Source of the DNA: Bacteroidota bacterium
Lineage (GTDB): Bacteria > Bacteroidota > Bacteroidia > Flavobacteriales > Weeksellaceae
NCBI GenBank assembly: GCA_018266955.1
Contig: JAFDZI010000007.1
Coordinates: 1-64,000, forward strand
Length of the DNA stretch: 64,000 bases
Direction: 5' to 3'
Part shown: piece by piece, positions 8,101-17,397 of the stretch
Layout of the letters: each line of letters opens with the position of its first letter
How positions within the stretch are numbered: position 1 is the first letter of the stretch
The notes under the pieces: generated by a model
What the model was told of the DNA's origin: nothing
Databases searched by the model: none
What the model saw: the letters and a program-made list of their open reading frames with translations, nothing else
Made by a program: the position numbers and the translations under genes

Positions 8101-8616
8101 ATGAAAAAAATTATATCCCTATTCGCACTAATGGTTACTTCTCTTAGTTTTGCCCAAGTTTCTGTAGGCAGTACGATAAGCAACTCGGGTTGGACATTTG
8201 GAGGATACGCCGGTTTGGGCACTGGCTCTGGAGGGACTTCGTTATATATAACTCCAAGAGTAGGGTATAAAATAAGTCCAGATTTCGAAATGGGATTGTC
8301 TGGCAATTTAACTTGGTATAATGCTACCTATTATAAATCCACCATGATAGGCGTGGGTCCATTTGCCAACTATTATTTTGGTAGATCTGCTTACTTGAGT
8401 GGAAATTTTCAGGAATATTTCATCAGCCATACCGGAAATGCAACAAATGTAAAAAAGAATGAATCCGTTTTATACTTGGGCGGAGGTTACATGCAAAGAT
8501 TGGGTGATCGTGCTTATATGCAAATAGGTGCGATGTACAATGTATTGTATGATAAAGAAAAATCGGTTTTCGGATCGGGATTTGTACCACAAGTGGGCAT
8601 TGTCTTCGGACTATAA
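8101..8616 (+). CDS. Small outer-membrane beta-barrel protein
   Basis: A 171-residue protein beginning MKKIISLFALMVTSLSFAQ, a clear signal peptide with cleavage after the Ala of SFAQ. The mature part alternates Gly/aromatic-rich strands (GGYAGLG, LYITPRVGYKI, AYMQIGAMYNVLYD) and ends in the hydrophobic strand QVGIVFGL. This is the layout of an eight-stranded OmpX/OmpW-like barrel. I cannot name a substrate. The frame extends upstream to 8062, but that start falls inside the promoter -7 element. It is flanked by its own promoter and a bidirectional terminator, so it is monocistronic. Confidence 0.75.
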   Translation: MKKIISLFALMVTSLSFAQVSVGSTISNSGWTFGGYAGLGTGSGGTSLYITPRVGYKISPDFEMGLSGNLTWYNATYYKSTMIGVGPFANYYFGRSAYLSGNFQEYFISHTGNATNVKKNESVLYLGGGYMQRLGDRAYMQIGAMYNVLYDKEKSVFGSGFVPQVGIVFGL

Positions 8617-8658
8617 AAAAATCCATTTCAGTTTGTTCTGAAATGGATTTTTATTTTA
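8615..8658. terminator. Bidirectional terminator
   Basis: AAAAATCCATTTCAG / CTGAAATGGATTTTT with a 6-nt loop gives a stem of about 15 bp, with T tracts on both strands. It serves the converging barrel gene and the SufT-like gene. Confidence 0.9.
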
Positions 8659-8674
8659 TTTGTAAATGAAGGAA

Positions 8675-9004
8675 TTAGTATAAAATACCCAATTCAAATT
8701 TAGCTTCTTCGCTCATCATGTCTTTATTCCACATGGGTTCGAAGGTTAAATCCAAATCCACATCATTTACACCCTCTACTGTTTTCACTTTGTCTTTCAC
8801 TTCCTGAGGCATGGATTCTGCTACAGGGCAATTTGGCGTAGTAAGTGTCATTACAATTCTGGCGACACCTTCATCTGACACTTGAACATCGTAAATAAGA
8901 CCCAATTCATAAATATCTACTGGAATTTCTGGGTCGTAAACCGTTTTTAAGGCAAGTATTATTTCTTCTCCAATTTTTGCAATTTGTTCTTCTGTATATT
9001 TCAT
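8675..9004 (-). CDS. MIP18/SufT-like Fe-S assembly factor (DUF59)
   Basis: A 109-residue single-domain MIP18 (DUF59) protein of the SufT type, which helps mature iron-sulfur proteins in the cytoplasm. It shows the family core VYDPEIPVDIYELGLIYDV (residues 22-40) and the conserved Cys59 in TTPNCP, then the hydrophobic DLDLTFEPMW motif. In many Bacteroidota this gene sits in the suf operon; here it is apart, downstream of an exonuclease gene by 56 bp. A paralogue of similar length is at 57404-57727 in the putative NO-response operon. Confidence 0.9.
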   Translation of the reverse strand: MKYTEEQIAKIGEEIILALKTVYDPEIPVDIYELGLIYDVQVSDEGVARIVMTLTTPNCPVAESMPQEVKDKVKTVEGVNDVDLDLTFEPMWNKDMMSEEAKFELGILY

Positions 9005-9060
9005 AAATAATTCAAATACCCCATTCTCTGGGCGTTTTGCAGTAATTCAACTAATATTAA

Positions 9061-9759
9061 CTAAGGTTCATATCGTTCCAGCAAATCCTCTTGTCGCATG
9101 CGCCGGAAAATATTGGCCAAAGTTAAGACATCTTTCTCACAATATAGAATTATTCTAAATAAATCTTTTTCTATATGATAAATTGATGAAACCATTGAAC
9201 CGTCTATATCGTCTTTTGGTGTGGGTATCCCGAATACATGAGCCAGTAATTCCAAAGAAACGAAACTTTTATAATCTCCAAACTTCCATAATTCCATCGT
9301 GTCCAAATGTTGTATTTCCCATGGTTTCTTCCCATACAACTGAAACGGAACCGGAGGTTGCATCCCAAGGATAAGAAAGCGTCTGGCAATCCAAGGAAAA
9401 TCAAACTCTTTACCATTATGTGCACAAAGAATCACCTCTCGCATTTTGGGCTTATTGAAAATTTGGCCAAATTCTTCCAATAATTTTCTTTCGTCATCAC
9501 CGGCAAAGCTTTTTATTTTTAGTTTTCCTCCAGACTCCAACATTCCAACAGAAATACAAACAATCTTTCCGAATTCTGCCATTATCCCCGCTCTTTCACC
9601 ATAAAATTCTTCAGCACTAATCTCTTCTTTTCTTTGAAATCGAGTTTTCTTTTCCCAAAGGTACTGCTCGGTTTCATCCATAGAATCCCAATTGGCATAT
9701 TGAGGCACAGTTTCGATATCGAGGAATAAGACTTTTTCAATTGGAATATTTTGTATCAT
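9061..9759 (-). CDS. 3'-5' exonuclease, DnaQ/PolB-like fold
   Basis: A 232-residue stand-alone exonuclease of the predicted PolB-exonuclease type, common in Bacteroidota. The metal-binding motifs are complete: Exo I LFLDIETVP (Asp14, Glu16), Exo II CAHNGKEFDFPW (Asp120) and Exo III YCEKD (206-210). It therefore probably degrades single-stranded DNA or RNA ends; the substrate is unknown. It lies 2 bp behind the HEMVH gene and 56 bp before the SufT-like gene, so all three may form one unit. Because pol I in this window has lost its proofreading motifs, a separate exonuclease is worth noting, although no link is shown. Confidence 0.85.
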   Translation of the reverse strand: MIQNIPIEKVLFLDIETVPQYANWDSMDETEQYLWEKKTRFQRKEEISAEEFYGERAGIMAEFGKIVCISVGMLESGGKLKIKSFAGDDERKLLEEFGQIFNKPKMREVILCAHNGKEFDFPWIARRFLILGMQPPVPFQLYGKKPWEIQHLDTMELWKFGDYKSFVSLELLAHVFGIPTPKDDIDGSMVSSIYHIEKDLFRIILYCEKDVLTLANIFRRMRQEDLLERYEP

Positions 9760-9761
9760 TT

Positions 9762-10289
9762 TTATTCATTTTTATTGTTTTGTACAGTCTGCAATAACGA
9801 TTCAATTTCAGATTTCTGTTTTTCGTACTTTTTTTGAAGATCGCCACCAGCGTCCATTCGGTTATAATAAGCCAGTGCTCTATTACCAAACCAATCTTTA
9901 TGAAAGTCCGACATCTCTGGAACCTGCGGAAAAATCGTATGAAACAACATTTCGTAATGAGCGACAAACTCTCTTTCATTTTTATCAAAAACCAAAGGCT
10001 CTTGAGTTTTCTGTTTTATATGCACCATTTCATGCGCTAGAAGGTTGATCACCAAATTAAAATCAAAATCAAATAAATTTCTAGGAATCATTATGGTTTG
10101 GGCTTCGCCAACTTCTCCTTCGGTGGTAAGAACAATAAGTTCTTTATTTTCATCTTTTCTAAAATCAAAAGCACCCCAATCATCATGGGTTGCCAAACCA
10201 AAAGAACGGACAAGAAAATGAGCCGCATCCAAAGTTTGCTGGTGTAACAGATATGCTTTCAAATGCAATTTTATTTGACTTAATTCCAT
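9762..10289 (-). CDS. Putative cytoplasmic metalloprotease-like protein (HEMVH)
   Basis: I do not recognise the family by name. The 175-residue protein has a zincin motif LLAHEMVHIKQ (HEMVH, residues 86-90) followed by EREFVAHYEML, whose Glu107 or Glu113 could be the third zinc ligand. There is no signal peptide. The C-terminus is charged and coiled-coil-like. I chose the ATG at 10289 because a TAnnTTTG element at 10305-10312 lies upstream of it and downstream of the alternative TTG at 10322. It heads the unit with the exonuclease gene. Peptidase activity is inferred from the motif only. Confidence 0.6.
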   Translation of the reverse strand: MELSQIKLHLKAYLLHQQTLDAAHFLVRSFGLATHDDWGAFDFRKDENKELIVLTTEGEVGEAQTIMIPRNLFDFDFNLVINLLAHEMVHIKQKTQEPLVFDKNEREFVAHYEMLFHTIFPQVPEMSDFHKDWFGNRALAYYNRMDAGGDLQKKYEKQKSEIESLLQTVQNNKNE

Positions 10290-10304
10290 GCACAATGTTT
10301 TAAA

Positions 10305-10312
10305 CAAATGTA
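10305..10312 (-). promoter_or_regulatory. -7 element TACATTTG
   Basis: It matches TAnnTTTG and lies 15 bp before the ATG at 10289, which sets the start of the HEMVH gene. Confidence 0.6.
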
Positions 10313-10377
10313 TTAATTTCAATAAAATAAATTCATTTAAATTGAAATTTTATTAAATTTACTACAAAATCACAAAT

Positions 10378-11913
10378 ATGTTGGTCAAAGTATTTGGCTC
10401 TGCCATTCATGGGGTATCTGCCCAAACAATCACTATAGAAGTAAATATTGACACTGGTGGGGTGGGTTACCACTTGGTGGGATTGCCAGACAACGCCATC
10501 AAAGAAAGTAGTTATCGAATTTCAGCTGCTTTAAAAAATGTAGGCTACAAAATTCCTGGAAAAAAAATAACCATCAACATGGCTCCTGCAGATTTAAGAA
10601 AAGAAGGATCTGCCTATGACCTGAGCATTGCTCTAGGAATTTTAACCGCATCTGAGCAAATTGTAGCCGAGACTATTGGTGACTATATCATCATGGGAGA
10701 GTTGTCCTTGGATGGAGGGTTACAACCCATTAAAGGAATATTACCTATTGCCATCAAAGCGAGAGAAGAAGGTTTTAAAGGTATTATTTTGCCCAAGCAA
10801 AACACACGAGAAGCAGCCATAGTAAATAATTTAGAAGTGTATGGCGTTGAAAACATTAAGGAAGTCATCGATTTTTTTAATGAAGGAAAACCTTTACAAC
10901 CAACAAAAATAGATACCCGAAAAGAATTTGAAGATAAAATACTCGATTTCCCTTTTGATTTTTCTGAGGTAAAAGGTCAAGAAACCGCCAAAAGAGCCAT
11001 GGAAGTAGCGGCTGCTGGTGGCCACAACATCATCTTAATCGGGCCTCCAGGAAGTGGAAAAACCATGTTGGCCAAAAGAATCCCAGGAATCCTTCCGCCG
11101 CTCACTCTAAAAGAAGCTTTGGAAACCACCAAAATCCATTCCGTAGCAGGAAAAATGGGCGCAGAAACTTCACTTATGACTACTAGACCTTTCAGAAGTC
11201 CACATCACACCATTTCCGATGTTGCCTTGGTTGGCGGTGGATCATACCCACAACCAGGAGAAATTTCCTTGGCACACAACGGAGTTTTGTTTCTTGATGA
11301 AATGCCTGAATTTAAACGACAAGTATTGGAAGTGATGCGCCAACCTTTAGAAGACAGAGTTGTTACCATATCGCGGGCGAAGTTTACCGTAAATTATCCT
11401 GCCAGCTTTATGTTGGTTGCCAGCATGAATCCTTCTCCTTCCGGATATTTCCCAGACGATCCCAACAACACCTCATCAGTAATAGAAATGCAACGATACA
11501 TGAACAAGCTCTCTGGACCATTGCTGGACAGAATAGACATTCATATAGAAGTGCAAAAAGTAGAATTTGAACAATTAACCGAAAAACGGAAAGGAGAAAG
11601 TAGCGACTCTATTAGGAAAAGGGTACTTTGTGCCAGACAAAAACAAACCGAAAGATACGCCAACAACATCATCCACTACAATGCACAAATGGGACCTAAA
11701 GAAATTGAACAATATTGTGCTTTGGACGAGGTATCTCAAAACTTAATAAAAATAGCGATGGAAAAACTCAATCTTTCCGCCAGAGCTTATGATAGAATAT
11801 TGAAAGTTTCTAGAACCATTGCCGATTTGGAAGGAGCTGAAAACATCACCTCAACACATATATCAGAAGCGATACAATACAGAAGTTTGGATAGAGAATT
11901 TTGGAATGTTTAA
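10378..11913 (+). CDS. comM: YifB/ComM family Mg-chelatase-like AAA+ ATPase
   Basis: A 511-residue AAA+ protein. Residues 1-165 form the Lon-like S5/ChlI domain (AIHGVSAQTITIEV, VGLPDNAIKESS). Then come the Mg-chelatase ATPase core with Walker A GPPGSGKT (about 222-229) and Walker B GVLFLDEMPEF, and a C-terminal domain with LSARAYDRILKVSRTIADL. ComM homologues form hexameric helicases that promote branch migration during natural transformation in Vibrio and relatives. dprA, another transformation gene, is at 24026-25135. Whether this species is competent is not shown. The next gene, hflX, begins 100 bp downstream. Confidence 0.92.
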   Translation: MLVKVFGSAIHGVSAQTITIEVNIDTGGVGYHLVGLPDNAIKESSYRISAALKNVGYKIPGKKITINMAPADLRKEGSAYDLSIALGILTASEQIVAETIGDYIIMGELSLDGGLQPIKGILPIAIKAREEGFKGIILPKQNTREAAIVNNLEVYGVENIKEVIDFFNEGKPLQPTKIDTRKEFEDKILDFPFDFSEVKGQETAKRAMEVAAAGGHNIILIGPPGSGKTMLAKRIPGILPPLTLKEALETTKIHSVAGKMGAETSLMTTRPFRSPHHTISDVALVGGGSYPQPGEISLAHNGVLFLDEMPEFKRQVLEVMRQPLEDRVVTISRAKFTVNYPASFMLVASMNPSPSGYFPDDPNNTSSVIEMQRYMNKLSGPLLDRIDIHIEVQKVEFEQLTEKRKGESSDSIRKRVLCARQKQTERYANNIIHYNAQMGPKEIEQYCALDEVSQNLIKIAMEKLNLSARAYDRILKVSRTIADLEGAENITSTHISEAIQYRSLDREFWNV

Positions 11914-12013
11914 ACTTGTGAGATCCTTGGCTTATGATTTAAAAATCTAAAATTTGCCCAATATTTTCTCTACATTTGCAAACGAAAACGAATTACTTTC
12001 GGAATATTACTCT

Positions 12014-13231
12014 ATGTTAGAAAAAAAGGAACACCTTTACGAAAAAGCCGTATTAGTCGGCGTTATTACCCAATATCAAGACGAAGACAAACTCCATGAA
12101 TACATGGATGAATTAGAATTTTTGGCCTATACAGCTGGGGCAACAGTGGAAAAAAGATTTACCCAGAAACTTACCATGCCCGATTCTAAAACATTTGTAG
12201 GAAAAGGAAAAGCCGAAGAAATTAAAAATTTTGTGAAAGAAAACGAAATAGGTACCGTTATCTTCGATGATGAACTTTCTCCTTCCCAACTCAAAAATTT
12301 AGAAAGAGATATGGAAGTGAAAATTTTGGATAGAACCAATCTTATATTGGACATCTTCGCACAAAGAGCACAAACTTCTTACGCCAGAACGCAAGTAGAA
12401 CTAGCCCAATATCAATACCTTTTACCTAGACTTACCCGACTGTGGACTCACCTAGAAAGACAAAAAGGAGGAATTGGGATGAGAGGCCCTGGAGAAACCG
12501 AAATAGAAACCGACAGAAGGATTATCCGTGACCGTATTACCTTACTGAAAGAAAAACTAAAAACCATAGACAAGCAAATGGCAACCCAAAGAAACAACCG
12601 AGGAAAGGTTGTTCGGGCCGCCTTGGTTGGTTATACCAATGTAGGAAAATCTACCCTAATGAACACTTTGTCCAAGTCGGATGTCTTTGCAGAAAATAAA
12701 CTCTTTGCCACCTTAGACACTACGGTACGCAAGGTAGTCATCGGAAATCTTCCGTTCCTACTAACGGACACGGTAGGTTTTATCCGAAAACTTCCTACTC
12801 AACTGGTAGAGTCTTTCAAATCCACTTTGGACGAAGTAAGAGAAGCGGATTTACTGATACATGTCGTCGATATTTCGCACGAAAGCTTTGAAGACCACAT
12901 CGATTCTGTCAATCAAATTTTGATGGAAATAGAAGCCCATCAAAAACCAATGATCATGGTCTTTAACAAAATTGACGCCTTTGCCTACGAGCAAAAAGAG
13001 GAGGACGACCTTACACCAGCGACCAAAAAGAACATCTCTCTGGACGAATGGAGAAAAACATGGATGAACAATTCCAAATATCCAACCGTTTTTATTTCGG
13101 CACTAACCAAGGAAAATTTTCCGGAAATGAAAAAAATGATCTACGACGAGGTACACAAAATTCATATTTCCAGATTTCCGTACAATGATTTTCTTTTTGA
13201 ATATTTTGATGATGAAGAAATAGAAAAATAA
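12014..13231 (+). CDS. hflX: GTPase HflX
   Basis: A ribosome-associated GTPase that splits or rescues stalled 70S ribosomes. The 405-residue form from ATG 12014 has the HflX N-domain (AVLVGVITQYQ ... TFVGKGKAEEI), the glycine-rich linker GGIGMRGPGETEIETDRR, and the G domain with G1 GYTNVGKST (about 206-214), DTVGF and NKID. A TTG start at 11954 would add 20 residues that do not match the family; I prefer 12014. It overlaps the following alkD-like gene by one base (TAATG), so the two are translationally coupled. Confidence 0.93.
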   Translation: MLEKKEHLYEKAVLVGVITQYQDEDKLHEYMDELEFLAYTAGATVEKRFTQKLTMPDSKTFVGKGKAEEIKNFVKENEIGTVIFDDELSPSQLKNLERDMEVKILDRTNLILDIFAQRAQTSYARTQVELAQYQYLLPRLTRLWTHLERQKGGIGMRGPGETEIETDRRIIRDRITLLKEKLKTIDKQMATQRNNRGKVVRAALVGYTNVGKSTLMNTLSKSDVFAENKLFATLDTTVRKVVIGNLPFLLTDTVGFIRKLPTQLVESFKSTLDEVREADLLIHVVDISHESFEDHIDSVNQILMEIEAHQKPMIMVFNKIDAFAYEQKEEDDLTPATKKNISLDEWRKTWMNNSKYPTVFISALTKENFPEMKKMIYDEVHKIHISRFPYNDFLFEYFDDEEIEK

Positions 13232-13950
13232 TGTCTTTAGCTCAAGAAATATTTAATGCTTTGGCATTCCTAGCCCGACAGGAAAAGGCCGATTTTTATC
13301 CTAAATTCTTTAAAACAGGAAAAGGAGAATACGGTGAAGGCGACAAATTCTTGGGTGTCGTAAACCCCGATTGCAGGGCAATTGTAAAAGAATACTGGCA
13401 GAAAGCAAGTACCGAAGACATCCTTGAAATACTCCATTCCGAATACCACGAAATGCGTTTGGTAGCTCTTTTGATTATGGTGCAGAAATTTGAAAAAACC
13501 AAAGCATTAGACGAAAAAGATTTTTGGGCGCAAATGTATCTGGATCAAACTCCATACATCAACAATTGGGATTTAGTGGACTTGTCTTGTTATAAAATCT
13601 TGGGAAGATATTGTTTTGATAACCAAAAAGACGACATTCTTAGGCAACTTTCTCGTTCAAAAAACTTATGGGAAAAAAGAATTGCCGTTGTTGCCACCAT
13701 GCATTACATTAAAAAAGGAAATTCATACGCATTAACCCAGGAACTTGTACTGAACAACCTGCATCATCCGCATGATTTAATGCACAAAGCCAATGGTTGG
13801 CTACTGAGAGAAATAGGCAATAAAGAGGAAGGTATTTTAACTAATTTTCTTAATGAACATTACAAAACCATGCCAAGAACCTGCCTGCGTTACGCCATAG
13901 AAAAACTAAACGAACCTCTTAGGCAAGATTACTTGAAAGGAAGGATATAA
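13231..13950 (+). CDS. DNA alkylation repair protein (AlkD-like HEAT repeat)
   Basis: A 239-residue all-helical protein of the AlkD/AlkC-like HEAT-repeat glycosylase family, which removes bulky or cationic N-alkylated bases without flipping them. Typical features are DKFLGVVNPDCRAIVKEYW near the N-terminus, YHEMRLVALLIM, DQTPYINNWDLVDLSCYKILG (the D-W-D segment of AlkD) and LWEKRIAVVATMHYI. It starts on the last base of hflX and ends at a strong hairpin, so it is the last gene of the hflX unit. Confidence 0.87.
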   Translation: MSLAQEIFNALAFLARQEKADFYPKFFKTGKGEYGEGDKFLGVVNPDCRAIVKEYWQKASTEDILEILHSEYHEMRLVALLIMVQKFEKTKALDEKDFWAQMYLDQTPYINNWDLVDLSCYKILGRYCFDNQKDDILRQLSRSKNLWEKRIAVVATMHYIKKGNSYALTQELVLNNLHHPHDLMHKANGWLLREIGNKEEGILTNFLNEHYKTMPRTCLRYAIEKLNEPLRQDYLKGRI

Positions 13951-13951
13951 A

Positions 13952-13978
13952 TAAAAGGCGAATTACTTCGCCTTATTT
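13952..13978. terminator. Bidirectional terminator
   Basis: Stem AAGGCGAA / TTCGCCTT with loop TTAC, flanked by A- and T-rich runs. It lies between the converging alkD-like and SOD genes. Confidence 0.75.
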
Positions 13979-13995
13979 GTTGTATTTGAGTTATT

Positions 13996-14496
13996 TTATT
14001 TTATTTCCACGCAGCCTACTCTTCCTCCGGCGTTGCCCGTTGGTTGGCTATGGAAATCATCTTCTTTGGCGTGGATGATGATGGTTTTCCCAATGATGTT
14101 TTTAGTTTCATCAGAACAGCCCAAACACCATTTGTCGGTTTTAAATTCCAATCTGGCAACGCCATCTTTATCGGCTTTTAAGTTGCCTATATCGCCCATA
14201 TGAAATTCTCCATGTTCCCATTTACCATGCTTATGCTGGGTAGGGTTCCAATGTCCTCCGGCCGACATAGCATCTGGAGAAGAACAATCTCCTTTTTCAT
14301 GAATGTGTACTGCGTGCAAACCAGGACTTAGTTTATATGCATTCAAATCCATGGTTACTGTCTTTCCTTTTTGGGTAAATACAGCTGTACCTTGCGTTTC
14401 TGTATTGCTTTTGGCTAAGATTTTATAGGTTTTTGTTGTACCACATGAGATAAGGCTCAACGAAAACAAACCTGCCATCCATAATGTGTTTTTCAT
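13996..14496 (-). CDS. sodC: Cu/Zn superoxide dismutase, lipoprotein
   Basis: Dismutates superoxide outside the cytoplasm. The 166-residue precursor starts with a lipoprotein signal; the lipobox LISC puts the lipidated Cys at about residue 18. Metal ligands are recognisable: the copper HxH in HAVHIHEKGDC, the zinc loop GGHWNPTQHKHG with HGEFHMGD, and the distal His in IIIHAKEDDF. The disulfide pair is the Cys in KGDCSS and the one in GRVGCVEI. An extra CLGC pair (KWCLGCSDE) lies in the loop before the last ligand. It is a single-gene unit upstream of nothing coregulated that I can see. Confidence 0.92.
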   Translation of the reverse strand: MKNTLWMAGLFSLSLISCGTTKTYKILAKSNTETQGTAVFTQKGKTVTMDLNAYKLSPGLHAVHIHEKGDCSSPDAMSAGGHWNPTQHKHGKWEHGEFHMGDIGNLKADKDGVARLEFKTDKWCLGCSDETKNIIGKTIIIHAKEDDFHSQPTGNAGGRVGCVEIK

Positions 14497-14520
14497 TTGT
14501 CGTATATTTAAAGTTAATTA

Positions 14521-17349
14521 TTAATGTGCTTCTAACCAATTGTTGCCAATCCCGACTTCCACAAAGAGTGGCACTTGTGTTTGTATGGCATGTTCCATTT
14601 CTTTTTTAATGATGGGGATTACGATGTCCACTTCCTCTTCCGGAGCTTCAAAAATTAATTCATCATGCACTTGTAAAAGCATTTTAGTTTTCAGTTGCCG
14701 TTGCGTTAATTGAAGATCAATGGCTATCATCGCTATTTTTATAATATCTGCTGCGCTACCTTGTATTGGGGCATTTACGGCATTTCTTTCGGCGTGACCT
14801 TTAACTACAAAATTATTGGAGTTAATGTCTTTCAAATGTCTTCTTCTTCCTAAAAGTGTTTCTACGAAGCCATTTTCTCTGGCTTTTTGTACCTGCTGAG
14901 CCATATAAGATTTAAGCTGCGGATAATTCTCAAAATAAGCTTCAATCATTTCCTTAGCTTCGGTTCTGCTCATTCCGGTTTGTTCAGCCAAACCAAAGGC
15001 ACCTTGGCCATAAATAATTCCAAAGTTTACTGATTTTGCTTTGGATCTTTGGTCTTTACTTACCTCTTGCAATGGTATTTTGAACAACTTAGCGGCGGTT
15101 GAAGCGTGGATATCTTCACCATTTTGAAAAGCTGAAATTAAATTTTGTTCTTGAGAAATTTCGGCAATAATTCTTAATTCTATTTGGGAGTAATCCGCTG
15201 CGATTAATTTACTTCCAGGCGCAGCAACAAAAGCACCACGCACCTGTCTTCCTCTTGCCAAACGAATTGGGATATTTTGCAAATTAGGGTTCAAAGAAGC
15301 CAATCTACCGGTAGCCGCTGTGGTTTGCGAAAAAGAAGTATGCACCCGCTGGTCTTTCTCGGAAATCTGAAGTGGAAGCGCATCTACATAAGTCGATTTT
15401 AATTTTTGATAGGATCTGTATTCCAAAATAAGCGGAATAATTTCATGTTTGGCACTTAGTTTTTGAAGCACATCTTCGGAGGTTGCATATTGCCCTGTTT
15501 TGGTTTTTTTGGCTTTGCCATCCAATTGTAATTGTTCAAACAAAACTTCACCTAATTGTTTCGGTGAGTTCATATTAAACTCCATCCCGGCCAAAGCAAA
15601 TATTTTTTGTTCAAGATTTTTAAGATCCTTATCCAGATCTACACTTTCTTGCGCCAACCATTGCGTGTCTAATGCAATACCTGCCAACTCCATTTTTGCC
15701 AAGACCTTCATCAGTGGCATTTCTATCTGATAGAAAAGATTTTCTAAATTTTCTTTTTTTAATTGAGGTTGAAACAAATGATATAAAGCCAAGGATAAAG
15801 CTACATTTTCAGCTGCTATATTGGTTTTATCTTGCAGTTGAACCTCTTGAAGATTCAATTGGTTTTTTCCCTTTTTTCCAATAATGTTTTCTAAGACAAT
15901 TGGTTGGTAATGCAAGTAAATTTCCGAAAGATAATCCAATCCGTGACGACCATCTGGATTTAAAAGATAGTGCGCAATCATGGTGTCGAATAAATTACCT
16001 TTCAGGTTCATCCCTAAATCCAGAAGAATTTTGAAATCATATTTTAGTTGATGTCCTACTTTTAAAATAGCTTCTTTATCAAAAAAAGGTTTAAAGATAT
16101 TGAGCGTCGTCAAAATTTCTTCTCTGGAATTTGAAAACGGAACAAAATAGGCCAGACCTTCCTTATAGCAAAATGCCATTCCCAATATATTTTCACCATC
16201 ATCTGTGAACAAGTGAAAAGCAACAACGGTTTGTTGTAAAAGATTTTCCACAAGAAAATATTGGGCCTTAGCTGTTTCGATGTATTGATATACAACTTGG
16301 GATTGTTCTAATGTTTTTTTGGTAGAAGTATGCTGCTCCAGCTCTTCAAAAGTAGCAAACAAGTCTCCTACTACTGGCTGTGCATTGTTTTTGTTTTCTT
16401 TACTAGAAGTTATATTCGCTTCTTTAGTTTCTGTTTCTTTTTTATCAGATTCTGCTTCTACCGAAAAAGCCCGGTAAAGATTTTCATACAGTCTTCTGAA
16501 CTCTAATTCATCAAATACTTCTCGTACTTTTTCAAAATCTGGAGTATCTAAATCGTATTGCTGTTGCTCGAAATCTATTGGGACATCGCAAATAATGGTT
16601 GCCAGTTTTTTGGAAAGCATCCCACGATCGGCTGAATTTTCTATTTTCTCTTTAATTTTCCCTTTTAATGTATGGGTATTGGCCAAAAGATTTTCTATTG
16701 AACCAAATTCTTTCAGGAATTTAAGCGCTGTTTTCTCTCCTACGCCTTCCAATCCCGGGATATTATCCACCGCATCGCCCATCATTGCCAAGAAATCAAT
16801 GACTTGTTTGGGATCATTAATTTCGTATTTTGCTTTTACCTCATCTACTCCTATTATTTCTATATCGCCACCTTTAGATGCGGGTTTATAGATTTTAATT
16901 TTATCCGTAACCAATTGGGCAAAATCTTTATCAGGCGTTACCATAAATACGATATAGCCTTCTTTTTCTGCCTTTCCTGCAATGGTGCCAATCACATCAT
17001 CTGCTTCATAGCCTTCTACTCCCAAAATAGGAATATGCATGGCTTGCAAAATAGTGTGTATATAAGGAACTGCAATTTTTATGGCTTCGGGAGTTTCGCT
17101 ACGGTTGGCTTTGTATTCTGCAAAATCATCCGTCCTAACGCTGGCTTTACCCACATCAAAAACCACAGCCAAATGACTGGGTTTTTCTCTTTTGATGAGC
17201 TCGATTAATGAATTGGTAAATCCAAAAATTGCCGAAGTATCTAGTCCTGTACTGGTTAGTCTGGGATTTCTAATTAAAGCATAGTAACCACGAAAAATCA
17301 TGGCATAGGCATCTATAAGGAATAATCTTTTATCGTTTGGAGTAGTCAT
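14521..17349 (-). CDS. polA: DNA polymerase I, proofreading motifs degenerate
   Basis: Family A repair and Okazaki-fragment polymerase, 942 residues. Residues 1-290 form the 5' nuclease (FLIDAYAMIFRGYYAL, YEADDVIGT, TPDKDFAQLV). A low-complexity linker occupies about 300-350, then the exonuclease-fold domain, then the polymerase with motif A AADYSQIELRI, motif B RSKAKSVNFGIIYG and motif C QVHDELIFE. In the middle domain the Exo I DxE is replaced by HLF (His379, Phe381) and the Exo III Asp is missing (AAENVALSLALY), so 3'-5' proofreading is probably lost. A -7 element ends only 4 nt before the ATG. Confidence 0.96.
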   Translation of the reverse strand: MTTPNDKRLFLIDAYAMIFRGYYALIRNPRLTSTGLDTSAIFGFTNSLIELIKREKPSHLAVVFDVGKASVRTDDFAEYKANRSETPEAIKIAVPYIHTILQAMHIPILGVEGYEADDVIGTIAGKAEKEGYIVFMVTPDKDFAQLVTDKIKIYKPASKGGDIEIIGVDEVKAKYEINDPKQVIDFLAMMGDAVDNIPGLEGVGEKTALKFLKEFGSIENLLANTHTLKGKIKEKIENSADRGMLSKKLATIICDVPIDFEQQQYDLDTPDFEKVREVFDELEFRRLYENLYRAFSVEAESDKKETETKEANITSSKENKNNAQPVVGDLFATFEELEQHTSTKKTLEQSQVVYQYIETAKAQYFLVENLLQQTVVAFHLFTDDGENILGMAFCYKEGLAYFVPFSNSREEILTTLNIFKPFFDKEAILKVGHQLKYDFKILLDLGMNLKGNLFDTMIAHYLLNPDGRHGLDYLSEIYLHYQPIVLENIIGKKGKNQLNLQEVQLQDKTNIAAENVALSLALYHLFQPQLKKENLENLFYQIEMPLMKVLAKMELAGIALDTQWLAQESVDLDKDLKNLEQKIFALAGMEFNMNSPKQLGEVLFEQLQLDGKAKKTKTGQYATSEDVLQKLSAKHEIIPLILEYRSYQKLKSTYVDALPLQISEKDQRVHTSFSQTTAATGRLASLNPNLQNIPIRLARGRQVRGAFVAAPGSKLIAADYSQIELRIIAEISQEQNLISAFQNGEDIHASTAAKLFKIPLQEVSKDQRSKAKSVNFGIIYGQGAFGLAEQTGMSRTEAKEMIEAYFENYPQLKSYMAQQVQKARENGFVETLLGRRRHLKDINSNNFVVKGHAERNAVNAPIQGSAADIIKIAMIAIDLQLTQRQLKTKMLLQVHDELIFEAPEEEVDIVIPIIKKEMEHAIQTQVPLFVEVGIGNNWLEAH

Positions 17350-17353
17350 GAAA

Positions 17354-17361
17354 CAAAGATA
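17354..17361 (-). promoter_or_regulatory. -7 element of polA, near-leaderless
   Basis: TATCTTTG lies 4 nt before the ATG at 17349. If transcription starts at the usual distance, the mRNA begins at or next to the start codon. Confidence 0.55.
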
Positions 17362-17397
17362 TAAAAAACTTCATCGGCATAATATTGATTTGGTTTA

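Noticed and set aside
9145-9157. TAGAAT-T-ATTCTA dyad similar to the mreB/suf palindrome
   Set aside because: It lies inside the exonuclease coding sequence, far from a promoter; likely chance.
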